DNA of 64,000 nt from Terriglobia bacterium (GCA_020072965.1 JAIQFY010000004.1:124001-188000); one strand, 5' to 3'; numbered from the stretch's first letter, positions 1 to 10,179 are shown. Notes: generated by a model from the letters alone, not told the origin. Program-made: numbers and translations.

Positions 1-680
1 GCTGTGCGGATGATGGCGTCCATGGTAAGTTCCTGTGGACCTCCCAGCTCGAATGTTCGATTGGTCGCTTTCGGGTCAATCGCTGCCTTCGCAGCAACGC
101 GAGCCACGTCAAAAACGGAGATCGGTTGGACCTTGTTCTTTCCGTTACCGATGACCGGCACGAAGGGAAGCCATTTGGCAAAAAACAGAAACTTGTTGAG
201 GCTTCGGTCCTCCGGCCCGTAAATCCACGAAGGACGCAGAATCACATATTCCATCCCGCTTGAGTAAATTGCCTTTTCAGCCATCGCCTTGGCGCGGAAC
301 CAGGGCTCGGTCTTCTCCGGAGATGCTCCCGCTCCACTGAGATAGACGAATCGTCTAACCCCGTTCTTCCGGGCGGCAGCTACCATACGCTCCGTGCCTC
401 GACCGTCCACTTCGAGATAGGTCCAGCCACGACGGGGGTTCTCGATCGGATGATTGGGGAATTGTACGCAGTGTACAACTGCATTGATACCCTGGGTCGC
501 ACGTTCCACTGAGCTGGAGTCAGTGATATCGCCCGCTCGCATTTCTACACGCTCGCCCCAGCGATTTCCGGTGTCGCCTCGCCGAGACATGCAGCATACG
601 CGGTGACCTCCCTCAGCCAACAATTCTTCGACGATGTGTGAGCCAATGAGTCCCGTGCTCCCGGCGACCAGGATGTTCAT
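1..680 (-). CDS. NAD(P)-binding atypical SDR / NAD-epimerase-like protein, 3' end truncated by window edge
   Basis: Reverse strand from 680 reads MNILVAGSTGLIGSHIVEELLAEGGHRVCCMSRRGD..., with a Rossmann GSTGLIGSH motif; runs off the window start. Confidence 0.85.
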   Translation of the reverse strand, partial: MNILVAGSTGLIGSHIVEELLAEGGHRVCCMSRRGDTGNRWGERVEMRAGDITDSSSVERATQGINAVVHCVQFPNHPIENPRRGWTYLEVDGRGTERMVAAARKNGVRRFVYLSGAGASPEKTEPWFRAKAMAEKAIYSSGMEYVILRPSWIYGPEDRSLNKFLFFAKWLPFVPVIGNGKNKVQPISVFDVARVAAKAAIDPKATNRTFELGGPQELTMDAIIRT

Positions 681-799
681 GCCGACCTCCCTTCCTTTGA
701 ATGAGAGGACAATCTTTGTGAAATTATTCCCGTTTCGAGAGGGGCTCATTATCTCAAAAAGGAACAGTAGGACAATTATTTTTTTAGGGGGGAAGAATT

Positions 800-2080
800 T
801 CAGCTTCTGATGAAGTTCCGGAAGTTCGAGGGTGAACTTTTGAATCCTGGAAACACCCTGGCCAGGTTCTTGCATCCGAGATGCTTATCGACGACTTCGC
901 CGAAGACATCGCGAAAGTCTGTCGTGAGAGCCAGGTCACGGCCTTCGTAGAGATTCTCATTCCTTAAGCTCGGCCAGTGGCCGTAAACCTTTCCGCCTCT
1001 CACCGGTCCGCCGAGGGCAAACAGGCAGTTGGCATGCCCGTGGTCGGTGCCGCGATTTCCGTTTTCGCGAGCGGTGCGGCCGAACTCCGACATAGTCAGT
1101 ACTACGACATCCTCCATGCGGTTACCCAGATCCGCATAAAGAGCCACCAGTCCGTCACTGAAATCTTTCAGACGATTGGCAAGCTGTCCTTGCGTGTTGC
1201 CCTCGCCCGCATGGTGGTCCCATCCTCCAATGTCCGTGAAGGCGACTTCCAGGCCGACATTCGCCTTAATGAGTTGCGCCACCTGTTTCAAAGCATTTCC
1301 GAAAGGGCCGTTGGGATAGGTCGCCCCGTTCTCTGGCTGGAATTGCTGGGGATTCATCTTCTTCAGGAATTCGACGGCTTCGAAACTCTCCGCGCCCGTG
1401 GAGCGCACTTTGTCGGTGGATGTGTTTCCATAGAGCATTTCGAAGGCCTCAGTCATTTGGCCGGAAAACCGGCCGGCCCGGATTCCAAAATCATTCAGGT
1501 TCGTAATGGCGATGGCCGGGGAGGGGCCATACAAACTGCGGGGCATCTGGGGGCTCAAAGCGATGCCGCGGAAGGGTGTGGACTGCGGAGCCGGTTGAGT
1601 CTGCAGGATTCGATTGAGCCAGCCATCCGGCGTGGACTTCACGCCGGGCGTGGCTGACTCCATGAAATCCTGTGCGTCAAAGTGAGACCGGGTATTGTCC
1701 GGCGAGCCCGCACCGTGAATGACAGCCAGGTGGCCGGCGTCGTAAAGGGGCTTGAACGATGCCAGTGAAGGGTGCAGTCCAAAGAAGCCGTCGAGATCAA
1801 TTGCGGTCGTGGAGTCGCCGCTGCGAGGCTCGGGAATGGCAATAGTCGGCCGCATTTGGTAATAGTTTCTCTCCCCGAAAGGGACAACGATATTCAGCCC
1901 GTCGGCCGCGCCCCGCTGGAAAATGGCGATGAGAATCTTACGCTGTGCGGTGGCCCCGGCATCCGCTGATTCATTCAGGGTCGAGGCACGAAGCAGGAAC
2001 TTCGGCATCGCTGTGAGAGTCCCCAGGCTTGCGACGGCAAGCCCGGTGGATTTCAAGAAAACCCGACGTGTGACGGTCAT
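800..2080 (-). CDS. DUF1501 domain-containing secreted protein
   Basis: 426 aa ORF; Tat-like N-terminus (TRRVFLKSTGLAVASLG), FQRGAADGLNIVVPFGE, GGWDHH and SEFGRTARENGNRGTDHGHAN motifs typical of DUF1501. Confidence 0.92.
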   Translation of the reverse strand: MTVTRRVFLKSTGLAVASLGTLTAMPKFLLRASTLNESADAGATAQRKILIAIFQRGAADGLNIVVPFGERNYYQMRPTIAIPEPRSGDSTTAIDLDGFFGLHPSLASFKPLYDAGHLAVIHGAGSPDNTRSHFDAQDFMESATPGVKSTPDGWLNRILQTQPAPQSTPFRGIALSPQMPRSLYGPSPAIAITNLNDFGIRAGRFSGQMTEAFEMLYGNTSTDKVRSTGAESFEAVEFLKKMNPQQFQPENGATYPNGPFGNALKQVAQLIKANVGLEVAFTDIGGWDHHAGEGNTQGQLANRLKDFSDGLVALYADLGNRMEDVVVLTMSEFGRTARENGNRGTDHGHANCLFALGGPVRGGKVYGHWPSLRNENLYEGRDLALTTDFRDVFGEVVDKHLGCKNLARVFPGFKSSPSNFRNFIRS

Positions 2081-2141
2081 TGCACTTTTCCCTCAGATGA
2101 TAGCGAGATCCCTCCCTGGAGGGATCTCCTTAAGGTCTCAA

Positions 2142-4070
2142 TTAACGCCGCTGGAATTCTGGCGAACCCAGAATCAGGGCTGCGATCTCCACGGGACGGG
2201 CGTTGCTGCCGCCCTCCTGCGTCACGCTGGCGTCCGGTAATGTCCCATTGTCATTTCCGATTCCGCGAATCCCTGCGTTCAAGGCGGCCCGGGTTTGATC
2301 ACTGGCATCCCCCCACAAATATCGCTGCAACAGGCGGGTGCGAATCTCCTCCGCCTGTGTGGGCGGGAATTCACCCAGAAGCCGGGCGAGTTCGACGTTC
2401 GTCCCGGGGATCCTGTTGGCTGCAAAAGCCACTGCAAAGTTCATGCGAGTGAGCAGCGTGCCTGTGTTCAGCCACTCACTGGCACGGTCGGGATAACCCG
2501 AGGGCGCCTGGTACATGAACAGCGGTTGTCCCATTCGTGCGATAAACTGCAGCAGCGGAACCGAGGCATCGGTGTCTCCTCCTGAAGTTCGAACTGCACT
2601 GACGACGAGCTCGAAGGATGATTTGACCTTGGCCCGGTAGGCTTCCCTGGAATTGAATTCCGGCGAATAAAAAATCGTGCGAAGCATTTCCCGGATGTCC
2701 CCATCCGTTTTCATGTAAATGGCGGCAACGCGACCTACCAGGGATTCGGGAGGATCGTCTGAAACAAATCGAGTGACCATCTTCTTCGCGATGAATCGGG
2801 CAGTTGACGGGTGGTGCACGAGGATATTGATAACCCCCTCCCCGTCTTTCTCGCCGCCCGCATGAATCTTATGCCCGAGTACCATCTTGGAAGTGTTGTC
2901 ATGAATCCGTTCATTGAAGAAGAACTCGCCGCCTTGGCGGGGCTGCCGAATGGTCCAACCCGTAAAGCATCGCGCCACTTCAGTAACATCTTTCTGTGTG
3001 TATCCGCCATCTACGCCCAGGGTATGCAATTCCATGAGTTCGCGGGCGTAGTTTTCATTCAGGCCTCGCCTTGGATTGGGGTTGGGTTGTGCCGCGGCCG
3101 GGCGCGCAGCGGGAGGCTGCGAGAGGGGAACAGGCCGGCCCCGGGGTTCATACCGGCGATTACCAAACGGTCGGTTCCTGCCCCGGTTGGCTATGGCGTG
3201 AGGCCCGTTCGGATCAGCACTCAACCAGTTGTCCAGATAGAAGAGCATGGCGGAGGAATGCGCGGTCGCCTCCACCAGATCCTTGAATTTTCCGAGGGCG
3301 TTGGGACGGATGACCTCGCGATCGTATTCCGTCAGCAACCACCGGTCAGCGCCCTTGCCTGCAAAAATGTTGAAGTGATTTTCCCAGAAGTCCACCATCA
3401 CTTCGTAGAGTTGCCGCTCGCTGTAGACAGCACGCAGCACCTTGGCCTGCTGCAATTCCTTCACAATTTCCCGCGGCCCTTCAATCTTCATGTTCGGATT
3501 GCGAGACATCTCTGCGGCTGCCGCCTCGAGGCGATTGGAGCTGCCGCGGCGCAAGGGAGGAGCGGAAGTTTCCTGGGGGCCATCCTTCGTCATCATTTCG
3601 CCGGCTGGCTCGTCTTCGACTCGGCTCGTCGCCGCCCGCTGACGTTCCTGCAACTGCCTGGCGACTCGTGGCGGCGGATAGGCCAAAGCCAGTTCGGAAG
3701 AGGTCATCCGCAAAGTCTGAAGATCGGCCAGCTTTTGTTCCAGCGCGGGATCCGGGATTCCCTCGGGATAAAGTTGCTGTTCAATAAATTTCTTTATTCC
3801 CATCTTCTCGGCCTGCTCGATATCAGCCGGCCGGGGACCATACGTGAGCCGATTCAAAACATGTACTACCTGCTTGATCCCGGTAAGCGAATCGGCTCGA
3901 TCGGAGGCTACTGCCCCCTCGGGCGATGCGCTGAGCAAGACAGGCTGGCACGGAACGACGATTAATGAAAGGAGGGTGAGTCCTTCAATACCGGCGACCA
4001 CACCGTCGATCATCAAGCATCGCAGCGCAGATCGGCGCCGACTTGACCTCTTTGTGTTAAAAGGAGGCAT
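2142..4070 (-). CDS. DUF1800 domain-containing protein
   Basis: ORF 2142..4283; start at 4070 preferred (AAGGAG RBS just upstream). Motifs LNRLTYGPRPADIE, NENYARELMELHTLGVDGGYTQKDVTEVARCFTGW typical of DUF1800. Confidence 0.9.
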   Translation of the reverse strand: MPPFNTKRSSRRRSALRCLMIDGVVAGIEGLTLLSLIVVPCQPVLLSASPEGAVASDRADSLTGIKQVVHVLNRLTYGPRPADIEQAEKMGIKKFIEQQLYPEGIPDPALEQKLADLQTLRMTSSELALAYPPPRVARQLQERQRAATSRVEDEPAGEMMTKDGPQETSAPPLRRGSSNRLEAAAAEMSRNPNMKIEGPREIVKELQQAKVLRAVYSERQLYEVMVDFWENHFNIFAGKGADRWLLTEYDREVIRPNALGKFKDLVEATAHSSAMLFYLDNWLSADPNGPHAIANRGRNRPFGNRRYEPRGRPVPLSQPPAARPAAAQPNPNPRRGLNENYARELMELHTLGVDGGYTQKDVTEVARCFTGWTIRQPRQGGEFFFNERIHDNTSKMVLGHKIHAGGEKDGEGVINILVHHPSTARFIAKKMVTRFVSDDPPESLVGRVAAIYMKTDGDIREMLRTIFYSPEFNSREAYRAKVKSSFELVVSAVRTSGGDTDASVPLLQFIARMGQPLFMYQAPSGYPDRASEWLNTGTLLTRMNFAVAFAANRIPGTNVELARLLGEFPPTQAEEIRTRLLQRYLWGDASDQTRAALNAGIRGIGNDNGTLPDASVTQEGGSNARPVEIAALILGSPEFQRR

Positions 4071-4338
4071 TTCAATCTTCTCCTTCGGGCGAAGTGTCCT
4101 CTGGACAACCAATCTCTTAGACCCCGGGAAGAATTCAAAGTTTAATGCAGGAGAACGTCTGAATCCAGGCCTGCGACATCGGCAAACAAACTGGAGGTGG
4201 GGTCTGCCGGATCGATGATTTGCCTTTCGACGAGAAATCGTGAAACGAGACTGCAGGAGCGTGTGGTCCGATTCCGCTCCCATCGTCCGAGAGGTCCGGA
4301 TGCAAGAGGGGTCCGGCTGATTCGGAATCGGGGAGGAG

Positions 4339-4902
4339 TCAGATCAGTTTCTGTATGAGCACTTCCAGGTTTTTTCGAAGTCCACGGGAGTAGCCGGGAT
4401 ATTTCTTGACAATCCTTCCGTCCCGGTCAATGAGAAAACTGGTGGGGAATCCAGTGACGTTATACTCATCGGAAATATTTCCGTTATCAATCACCACGGG
4501 ATAGTTCATTTTGTGCTCGTTGACGAAGCTCTTGATCTCGTTCAGATCACTCGGGTCGGAGACGCCGACGATTACGAATCCCTTGTCGCGATAAGCGTTA
4601 TAGAGCTCCACCAGTTCGGGTATTTCCTCCTGGCAGGGTCCACACCACACGGCCCAGAAGTTCACCAGAACCACCTTGCCTTTGAAGTCACTCAGCTTGA
4701 CGTCCCGGGCATCCAGGTTCTTGGCCGTGAATTCCATGGCCTTTTCGCCGCCCGTAGATGTTGTCTCGGGGCCCTTTTTCCCGCTGCTCATTTCCAGCCA
4801 GGAGCAACTCTCGGTCACGAAAAGGGCCCCTAGCAGGGCAAGGCCCAAGAATACTCCGACGATCTCATTTCTGTCATCCCGCTTACTCGAGTCAGATTTC
4901 AT
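4339..4902 (-). CDS. TlpA/ResA-like thiol-disulfide oxidoreductase
   Basis: 187 aa; lipoprotein-like N-terminus and thioredoxin motif VNFWAVWCGPCQEEIPEL. Confidence 0.93.
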   Translation of the reverse strand: MKSDSSKRDDRNEIVGVFLGLALLGALFVTESCSWLEMSSGKKGPETTSTGGEKAMEFTAKNLDARDVKLSDFKGKVVLVNFWAVWCGPCQEEIPELVELYNAYRDKGFVIVGVSDPSDLNEIKSFVNEHKMNYPVVIDNGNISDEYNVTGFPTSFLIDRDGRIVKKYPGYSRGLRKNLEVLIQKLI

Positions 4903-4953
4903 GAGAGATGCCTGCCTCTTTTGTCAATTTAATTCTGAGACGTCAATGGGTCG

Positions 4954-5688
4954 TCACAGGGCAAACCGGTTCAGGAACGAAAACCTTTGAGCAAGCCAGT
5001 TCAAGTTGTTAGTCAAGATCAACGCGCCGATAGCAATAAGCAAAATCCCGCTCACCACTTCGACGACCTGCAAGTGCTTCCGAAAAGATTTGTAGAATCC
5101 GAGGAAGCGATTGATGCTGAGGCCGACAAGAAGAAACGGAACTCCCAAGCCCAGGGAGTAGACTGCGAGCAAAAGGATTCCCTGAGAGACCGATTCGCGC
5201 GTGGCCGCTATCGTCAAAATCCCGGCAAGGATGGGTCCTATACAAGGAGTCCAGCCGAACGCAAAGGCCAGCCCAATGACAAACGAGCCCAGAAGGCCCG
5301 CCTTGCCCGCCTTGTTGAAACGCGCTTCCCGATACAACATCCCGATTTTAAAGATGCCGGTGAGATGAAGTCCAAAGATGATGATGACTACCCCCGCAAT
5401 TTGGAGAAAAAGCCGGTGATGGCGCTGTATGGCGTGACCCACTGTCGTGGCGGAGGCGCCCAGCGCAACAAACACCACGGAAAAACCGAGGATAAAGACG
5501 AGGGAATGCAGCAAGATTTTGCCCAGGACGCGGGCCGGCTGCGTCTCTTTTTGCTTGCGCATGTCCTCCACCGAGACGCCCGTGATGTACGAAAGATAAG
5601 CGGGCACGAGGGGAAGTACACAAGGGGAAAGAAAGGAGATGAGTCCGGCAACGAAAGCCGTTGCCAATCCAACGCTTCCATCCTCCAT
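4954..5688 (-). CDS. ccdA: Cytochrome c biogenesis protein CcdA
   Basis: 244 aa multi-TM protein; FLSPCVLPLVPAYLSYITG and FGWTPCIGPILAGIL motifs; upstream of the TlpA gene. Confidence 0.93.
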   Translation of the reverse strand: MEDGSVGLATAFVAGLISFLSPCVLPLVPAYLSYITGVSVEDMRKQKETQPARVLGKILLHSLVFILGFSVVFVALGASATTVGHAIQRHHRLFLQIAGVVIIIFGLHLTGIFKIGMLYREARFNKAGKAGLLGSFVIGLAFAFGWTPCIGPILAGILTIAATRESVSQGILLLAVYSLGLGVPFLLVGLSINRFLGFYKSFRKHLQVVEVVSGILLIAIGALILTNNLNWLAQRFSFLNRFAL

Positions 5689-5885
5689 TCGAGTTGATCT
5701 CCTTCCCTAGCCAATTCTTCAAAGGGTATGATAGCATACGTACCCTGAATTGGCAGTTTTCGTCCGAGGTCCTTGCACGCGCCTGCGCTTCGAAGAGCAC
5801 CCTGAAGATTGCTCCATTAGTCCTGGTTTTAGAGCCTTCCCCGGCAATTCGACGGCTGAGATTCTAGTATTACCTCCATGGGTTC

Positions 5886-6104
5886 ATGAGAGTTTTCATC
5901 GGCAAATTCACCAAAATCTTTGTGGCCGTCATCGGGGGCAATGCCATCTATTACATCTTCGAAGATAGCCTGCCGGATATCTTTCACCACAAGATCTTCA
6001 CGCTCGACTGGGGACTCCTGCTGGATTTCTGGGTCTGTGTCTTCCTGTGGGTGATTCTCGACCTTTTCAGCAAATTCAGATTCCGCCTCCGCACGAAGAA
6101 ATAG
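5886..6104 (+). CDS. Small hypothetical membrane protein
   Basis: 72 aa ORF with two hydrophobic segments; in the gap before lexA. Confidence 0.5.
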   Translation: MRVFIGKFTKIFVAVIGGNAIYYIFEDSLPDIFHHKIFTLDWGLLLDFWVCVFLWVILDLFSKFRFRLRTKK

Positions 6105-6369
6105 CACCTGCGTCCTGCCCGCCATTGTAAGGTTTCCCACCTTTTTTACATCGGAGGAAAACTCTTACAGGATCTTACAGTAATTCGAAACCCCCATGAA
6201 AATTGGACGGAGGGCGGAAAGGCCCTTAAAAGTTTTGTTTGCTTATTCGCTATTTCTTCGCCTATGATAGACGAAGACGGGGCCCGGCATAGGGCCCGTC
6301 CTGGCATGAAGTCGCTCCGAAAGGCTCTGCCTCAGAGAAGTAAGACCTGCCGGAGACAAGGAGTGCGAT

Positions 6370-7056
6370 ATGCCGCTGACCAGGCGACAGTTTGAGGTCT
6401 TAAGTTTCATTAAGACCTTTTCCGAACAGAAAGGGTATTCACCGAGTTTCGATGAAATTCGCAAAGGGCTGACGCTGAGCTCGCTCGCCACCGTCCACAA
6501 ACACATCAACACCCTGGAACGAAAGGGATGCCTCGCGCGCGATTACAACCGCAGCCGCTCCATCGAAATCCTCTCCATGCAACCGCGGGGTGAATCCGGT
6601 CGGCATTCGCCGCCCGTCGAGGGGGCCAGGGGCTTCAGGGCATCAGGGGCCCGTCCGAGTGCGGCGCAGCGCGAGATGCGCTTTGAACTTCCCATGTTGG
6701 GGCGCATTGCGGCAGGCAAGCCGATTGAGGCTGTTCCCACCGATGAAACCCTTTCGCTCGGTGATTTTGTGGGGAGCAAGAACGTTTATGTGTTAAAAGT
6801 GCGTGGAGACTCGATGATTGATGATCACATCTGCGATGGCGATTTCGTTGTTGTGGAGAGCGTCGCCGATGCCTTGAATGGCGAAACAGTCGTCGCGTTA
6901 GTGGATGACAATGATTCCACGTTGAAGCGTTTCTATCGCGAGAAGAACGGCAAGATCCGACTTCAGCCCTCCAATCCTGAGATCCCTCCCATGGTCTATG
7001 ATGCCCAGCGGGTCAAGGTCCAGGGACGTGTTATCGGGGTGTTGAGAAGATTCTAA
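6370..7056 (+). CDS. lexA: LexA repressor (SOS regulator, S24 peptidase)
   Basis: MPLTRRQFEVLSFIKTFSEQKGYSPSFDEIRKGL N-terminus; GDSMIDDHICDGDFVVVE and TVVALVDDNDSTLKRFYRE catalytic region. Confidence 0.96.
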   Translation: MPLTRRQFEVLSFIKTFSEQKGYSPSFDEIRKGLTLSSLATVHKHINTLERKGCLARDYNRSRSIEILSMQPRGESGRHSPPVEGARGFRASGARPSAAQREMRFELPMLGRIAAGKPIEAVPTDETLSLGDFVGSKNVYVLKVRGDSMIDDHICDGDFVVVESVADALNGETVVALVDDNDSTLKRFYREKNGKIRLQPSNPEIPPMVYDAQRVKVQGRVIGVLRRF

Positions 7057-7130
7057 GATAAAATCCTAACTAAAGATATTTGAAATAGTGTGTTCTGTGG
7101 CTCAGTCGAAGAATTCTCATTCTGGATGCT

Positions 7131-7250
7131 GAAGTCAGAAGTCGGAAGTCGGATTAGAGTAATCAAGTCTTTAACTCCTTGGTTCGAATATTCCACGACA
7201 GAGGATGCACCTTTCTTCTGACTTCTGACCTCCGACTTCTGACTTCTTCA
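7131..7250. repeat. Heptad-repeat element, inverted arms (gaagtcR flavour)
   Basis: gaagtcagaagtcggaagtcgg ... ttctgacttctgacctccgacttctgacttc around a spacer of about 60 bp. Confidence 0.85.
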
Positions 7251-7347
7251 GCCGCGGTGGATCGGCTCAAGCACATCGTCACTAAGTGTCGAACTATTTA
7301 CGCACAGATCCGATACTTTAGAATCTAACCGACCTGCCGGAAGCCCC

Positions 7348-8907
7348 ATGGAAATCTCCCGCATCTTTCACGTCGACATGGACGCCTTCTTCGTTGCAGT
7401 GGAAGAACTGCTGGATCCCTCATTGAAAGGCAAGCCCGTCGTGGTGGGCGCGCAGCCCGGTCATCGAGGAGTGGTCGCCGCGGCATCCTACGAGGCCAGG
7501 AAATTTGGCATCCATTCAGCGATGCCGGTATCAGAGGCGGTACGAAGATGCCCGCAGGCCATCTTCCTGCCGGGGCACTCCAACCTGTACTCGAAATATT
7601 CCAACGAGGTCCATAAGATCCTTTGCCGGTATTCGCCGATCGTGGAAATGGTTTCCATTGACGAAGGCTATCTCGATATGACCGGGACTGAGCGGATGTT
7701 TTTTTCAGCCCGCTCCTCCAAAGTCTTGCATCAGCGTGCCATGGATGACACTCCTCCCGAGGAGGAGCAGACGGGGGAGGATCGAGCCTGGGGCAGAGCA
7801 GAAGATGCGATGGAACCTCCCGAGCGCAGGCGTCCGACCCCGATGGCGCTTGATCCAAGAAACCTGCTTGGCGTTTCAATCGCCTCCAGCGGCGCCGATG
7901 GTCGGAAGATGGGAATGAAATCATCCTTTGATGCCGAATATGGAGGCACCTCCAAGAGGGAACTGGACATCCATGAGCTTGCCACCTCGGGTGGGGCCGC
8001 GGGGCGGCGTTCGCCGGAGAGTCAGACCGCCACATCCCGAGAACCTGCCTCCACCTTCCGGTCGATCCGTGGACATTTGGACTCGGATTTTTTTATGATG
8101 TCTGTCGCCACGCGTCTGCGCGATGAGATTGTCCAGCGCACCGGCCTGAGCGCGTCCATCGGGATTGGCACGTCCCGCCTGGTCGCCAAAGTGGCGTCCG
8201 ACCTCGCAAAGCCCCGTGGAATTTTTCTGGTGGCGCCCGGCCGCGAGGCCGCCCTTTTGGCCCCCTTGAACATCCGACGGATCCCCGGGATCGGTCCCAA
8301 AACAGAAAAGGAGTTGAATGACCTTGGGGTCCACACCGTGGGTGATCTGCAGAAGTGTGAGGCGGGACTTCTCAAGGAGCGCTTCGGGAGTTGGGGCGAC
8401 TCCCTGGCGATCAAGGCGCAGGGCGGCAGTGACTGGCGCTATCTGGGCAATGAGGATCCCAAGTCCATCAGCCATGAGAATACATTTGCCGAGGACACCA
8501 GCGACCGGGAACAAATCGAATCCACCCTGGTGTATCTGATCCAGCGGGTCGGCAAGCGCCTCCGCGATCACCGGCTCTACGCCTCGACCCTCCAGATGAA
8601 ATTACGCGATTCAAAGTTCCGGACGATCACTCGAGCTGTCACACTCTCTGAGCCGACAGACATTGATGCTGTGATCCTGAAGAACGGCCTGGCGCTGCTT
8701 CATCATCACTGGGATGGAAAGAGCCCCGTCCGCTTGATCGGAATTGGAGTCTGTGGCCTCACCCGGCAAGGTCCCGCGGCCAAGCTGATCGATGGAGATC
8801 AATCCGAACGGCTCGAGAAACTGTACCAGGCCGCCGACGCGATCCGGGAGAAATATGGATTTGACATGTTGAAATCGCCTCGCGGGGGGAAGAGAAGACC
8901 GGAATAG
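7348..8907 (+). CDS. dinB: DNA polymerase IV (Y family) with a large internal insertion
   Basis: HVDMDAFFVAVEELLDP, SIDEGYLDMTGTE, SASIGIGTSRLVAKVASDLAKP, GIGPKTEKELNDLGV; about 125 extra residues between TGTERMFF and DFFMMSVATRLRDE. Confidence 0.93.
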   Translation: MEISRIFHVDMDAFFVAVEELLDPSLKGKPVVVGAQPGHRGVVAAASYEARKFGIHSAMPVSEAVRRCPQAIFLPGHSNLYSKYSNEVHKILCRYSPIVEMVSIDEGYLDMTGTERMFFSARSSKVLHQRAMDDTPPEEEQTGEDRAWGRAEDAMEPPERRRPTPMALDPRNLLGVSIASSGADGRKMGMKSSFDAEYGGTSKRELDIHELATSGGAAGRRSPESQTATSREPASTFRSIRGHLDSDFFMMSVATRLRDEIVQRTGLSASIGIGTSRLVAKVASDLAKPRGIFLVAPGREAALLAPLNIRRIPGIGPKTEKELNDLGVHTVGDLQKCEAGLLKERFGSWGDSLAIKAQGGSDWRYLGNEDPKSISHENTFAEDTSDREQIESTLVYLIQRVGKRLRDHRLYASTLQMKLRDSKFRTITRAVTLSEPTDIDAVILKNGLALLHHHWDGKSPVRLIGIGVCGLTRQGPAAKLIDGDQSERLEKLYQAADAIREKYGFDMLKSPRGGKRRPE

Positions 8908-8908
8908 C

Positions 8909-9270
8909 AGATGTCAGGTATCAGGTTTCGGGTGTCAGTGGCGAGAAGCAGAAATGGGAGGTCAGACATCTGAAGTCGGAAGTCAGACGACGGAAGCCGG
9001 AATTCAGTGGTAGGGGCGTCCGCCGCGGCGGACCGTGCGCCCTCGTGAGGATGTCACAGGGCAGAGGTTGAAGGTCAGAAATCGAGGCCAGAGACCCGAT
9101 GTCAGAAGCCAATTGCCCAAAGCCGGAATTCTGAAGTCAGAGGTGGGACAAGAACTGAAGATTATTCTAACTATAAATTTGGGGGGGGTTAACTTTGAAC
9201 TTGGAACGATGAACTTGGAACGGCCCTTTTGGACCTTGGACTTTGAACTTTGGACTTTGAACTTTGAACC
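8909..9270. repeat. Mixed heptad-repeat block (aggtRtc, gaagtcR and actttgR flavours)
   Basis: atgtcaggtatcaggtttcgggtgtcag; ctgaagtcggaagtcag; ggactttgaactttggactttgaactttgaacc. Confidence 0.8.
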
Positions 9271-9920
9271 TTATGCATGCACGGTCAACATCCTTGTTGT
9301 GGGTTTATGTTTTTACACTGATCTCATTGATGCAGCCCAATTCCTTGACTGCCAGGGAAGACGAAAAATCAATGATCAGCGCACCGCAGACCATCGTTCT
9401 CGTTCCCCTCGGTTCAGTGGATACCGGAACCCTGGAGTATTTGAAATCTGCACTTCCCGTTCAATTTCATGCGGCCGTCCAAGTTGGCGAAGCCATGCCG
9501 GTCCCCGGCGATACCTTCGATGCCCGGCGAAAACAATACAATTCCTCGAAAATACTGGAGCATCTGTTCGATGCGCGCCGCGATCCGAGACAGCGGTGGC
9601 TCGGCGTCACGGAGTCCGATCTCTTTGTCCCGACATTGAATTTCGTCTTTGGTGAAGCCGATTCCCAACACCACATTGCCGTCATCTCCCTGGCCCGGTT
9701 GCACGAGGAGTTTTTCCGGCGGAAATCCGATCCGGCGCTCTTTCATCTGCGCGCGTTGAAGGAAGCGGTGCATGAACTGGGTCATAGCTATGGCTTGACG
9801 CATTGTTCCAACTTCCGGTGTGTGATGTTTTTTTCAAATTCCCTTGCGGATACTGATCGCAAGTCGTCGAACTTCTGTGAGTCTCACCGCAGGGAGGTGG
9901 AGGCGGCGATGAAGAAGTAG
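9264..9920 (+). CDS. Archaemetzincin-family (M54) metalloprotease, apparently exported
   Basis: HELGHSYGLTHCSNFRCVMFFSNS...FCESH matches archaemetzincin zinc motifs; hydrophobic N-terminal extension. Confidence 0.85.
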   Translation: MNLMHARSTSLLWVYVFTLISLMQPNSLTAREDEKSMISAPQTIVLVPLGSVDTGTLEYLKSALPVQFHAAVQVGEAMPVPGDTFDARRKQYNSSKILEHLFDARRDPRQRWLGVTESDLFVPTLNFVFGEADSQHHIAVISLARLHEEFFRRKSDPALFHLRALKEAVHELGHSYGLTHCSNFRCVMFFSNSLADTDRKSSNFCESHRREVEAAMKK

Positions 9921-10130
9921 TGAGCAGTGGGCGGTGGGCAGTGGGCAGTGAGCAGTGACCAGTCCGCTGTGCGTGGGAGTCGATTGGAGCAGAAGTCAGA
10001 GATTGGAAGCAGGAGGCCAGATACATCCGCTCGACTCACAGTTACTCGATCTAACAACTGGCAAATGACAATAGTTAAACTCTCTCTGATTACCGCCCAC
10101 TGCCCACTGCCCACTGCTCACTGCCGACTG
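9920..10130. repeat. Heptad-repeat element, inverted arms (agtgRgc flavour)
   Basis: gtgagcagtgggcggtgggcagtgggcagtgagcagtgacc (9920-9960) and cgcccactgcccactgcccactgctcactgccgact (10094-10130). Confidence 0.88.
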
Positions 10131-10179
10131 TTCCCTGAAACCTCACACCTGCATCCTCATTCTGTGCTAAATTCTCCCC

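Noticed and set aside
2811-3965. 384-aa plus-strand ORF
   Set aside because: Antisense to the DUF1800 gene; no recognisable domain; typical shadow ORF in GC-rich DNA.
7180-7347. SOS box between lexA and dinB (gttcgaatattcc)
   Set aside because: Only a weak partial match to known LexA operators; falls in the core of a heptad element.
9035-9655. 206-aa plus-strand ORF
   Set aside because: Built largely from heptad-repeat sequence (LNFELGTMNLERPFWTLDFELWTLNFE) and overlaps the archaemetzincin in another frame.
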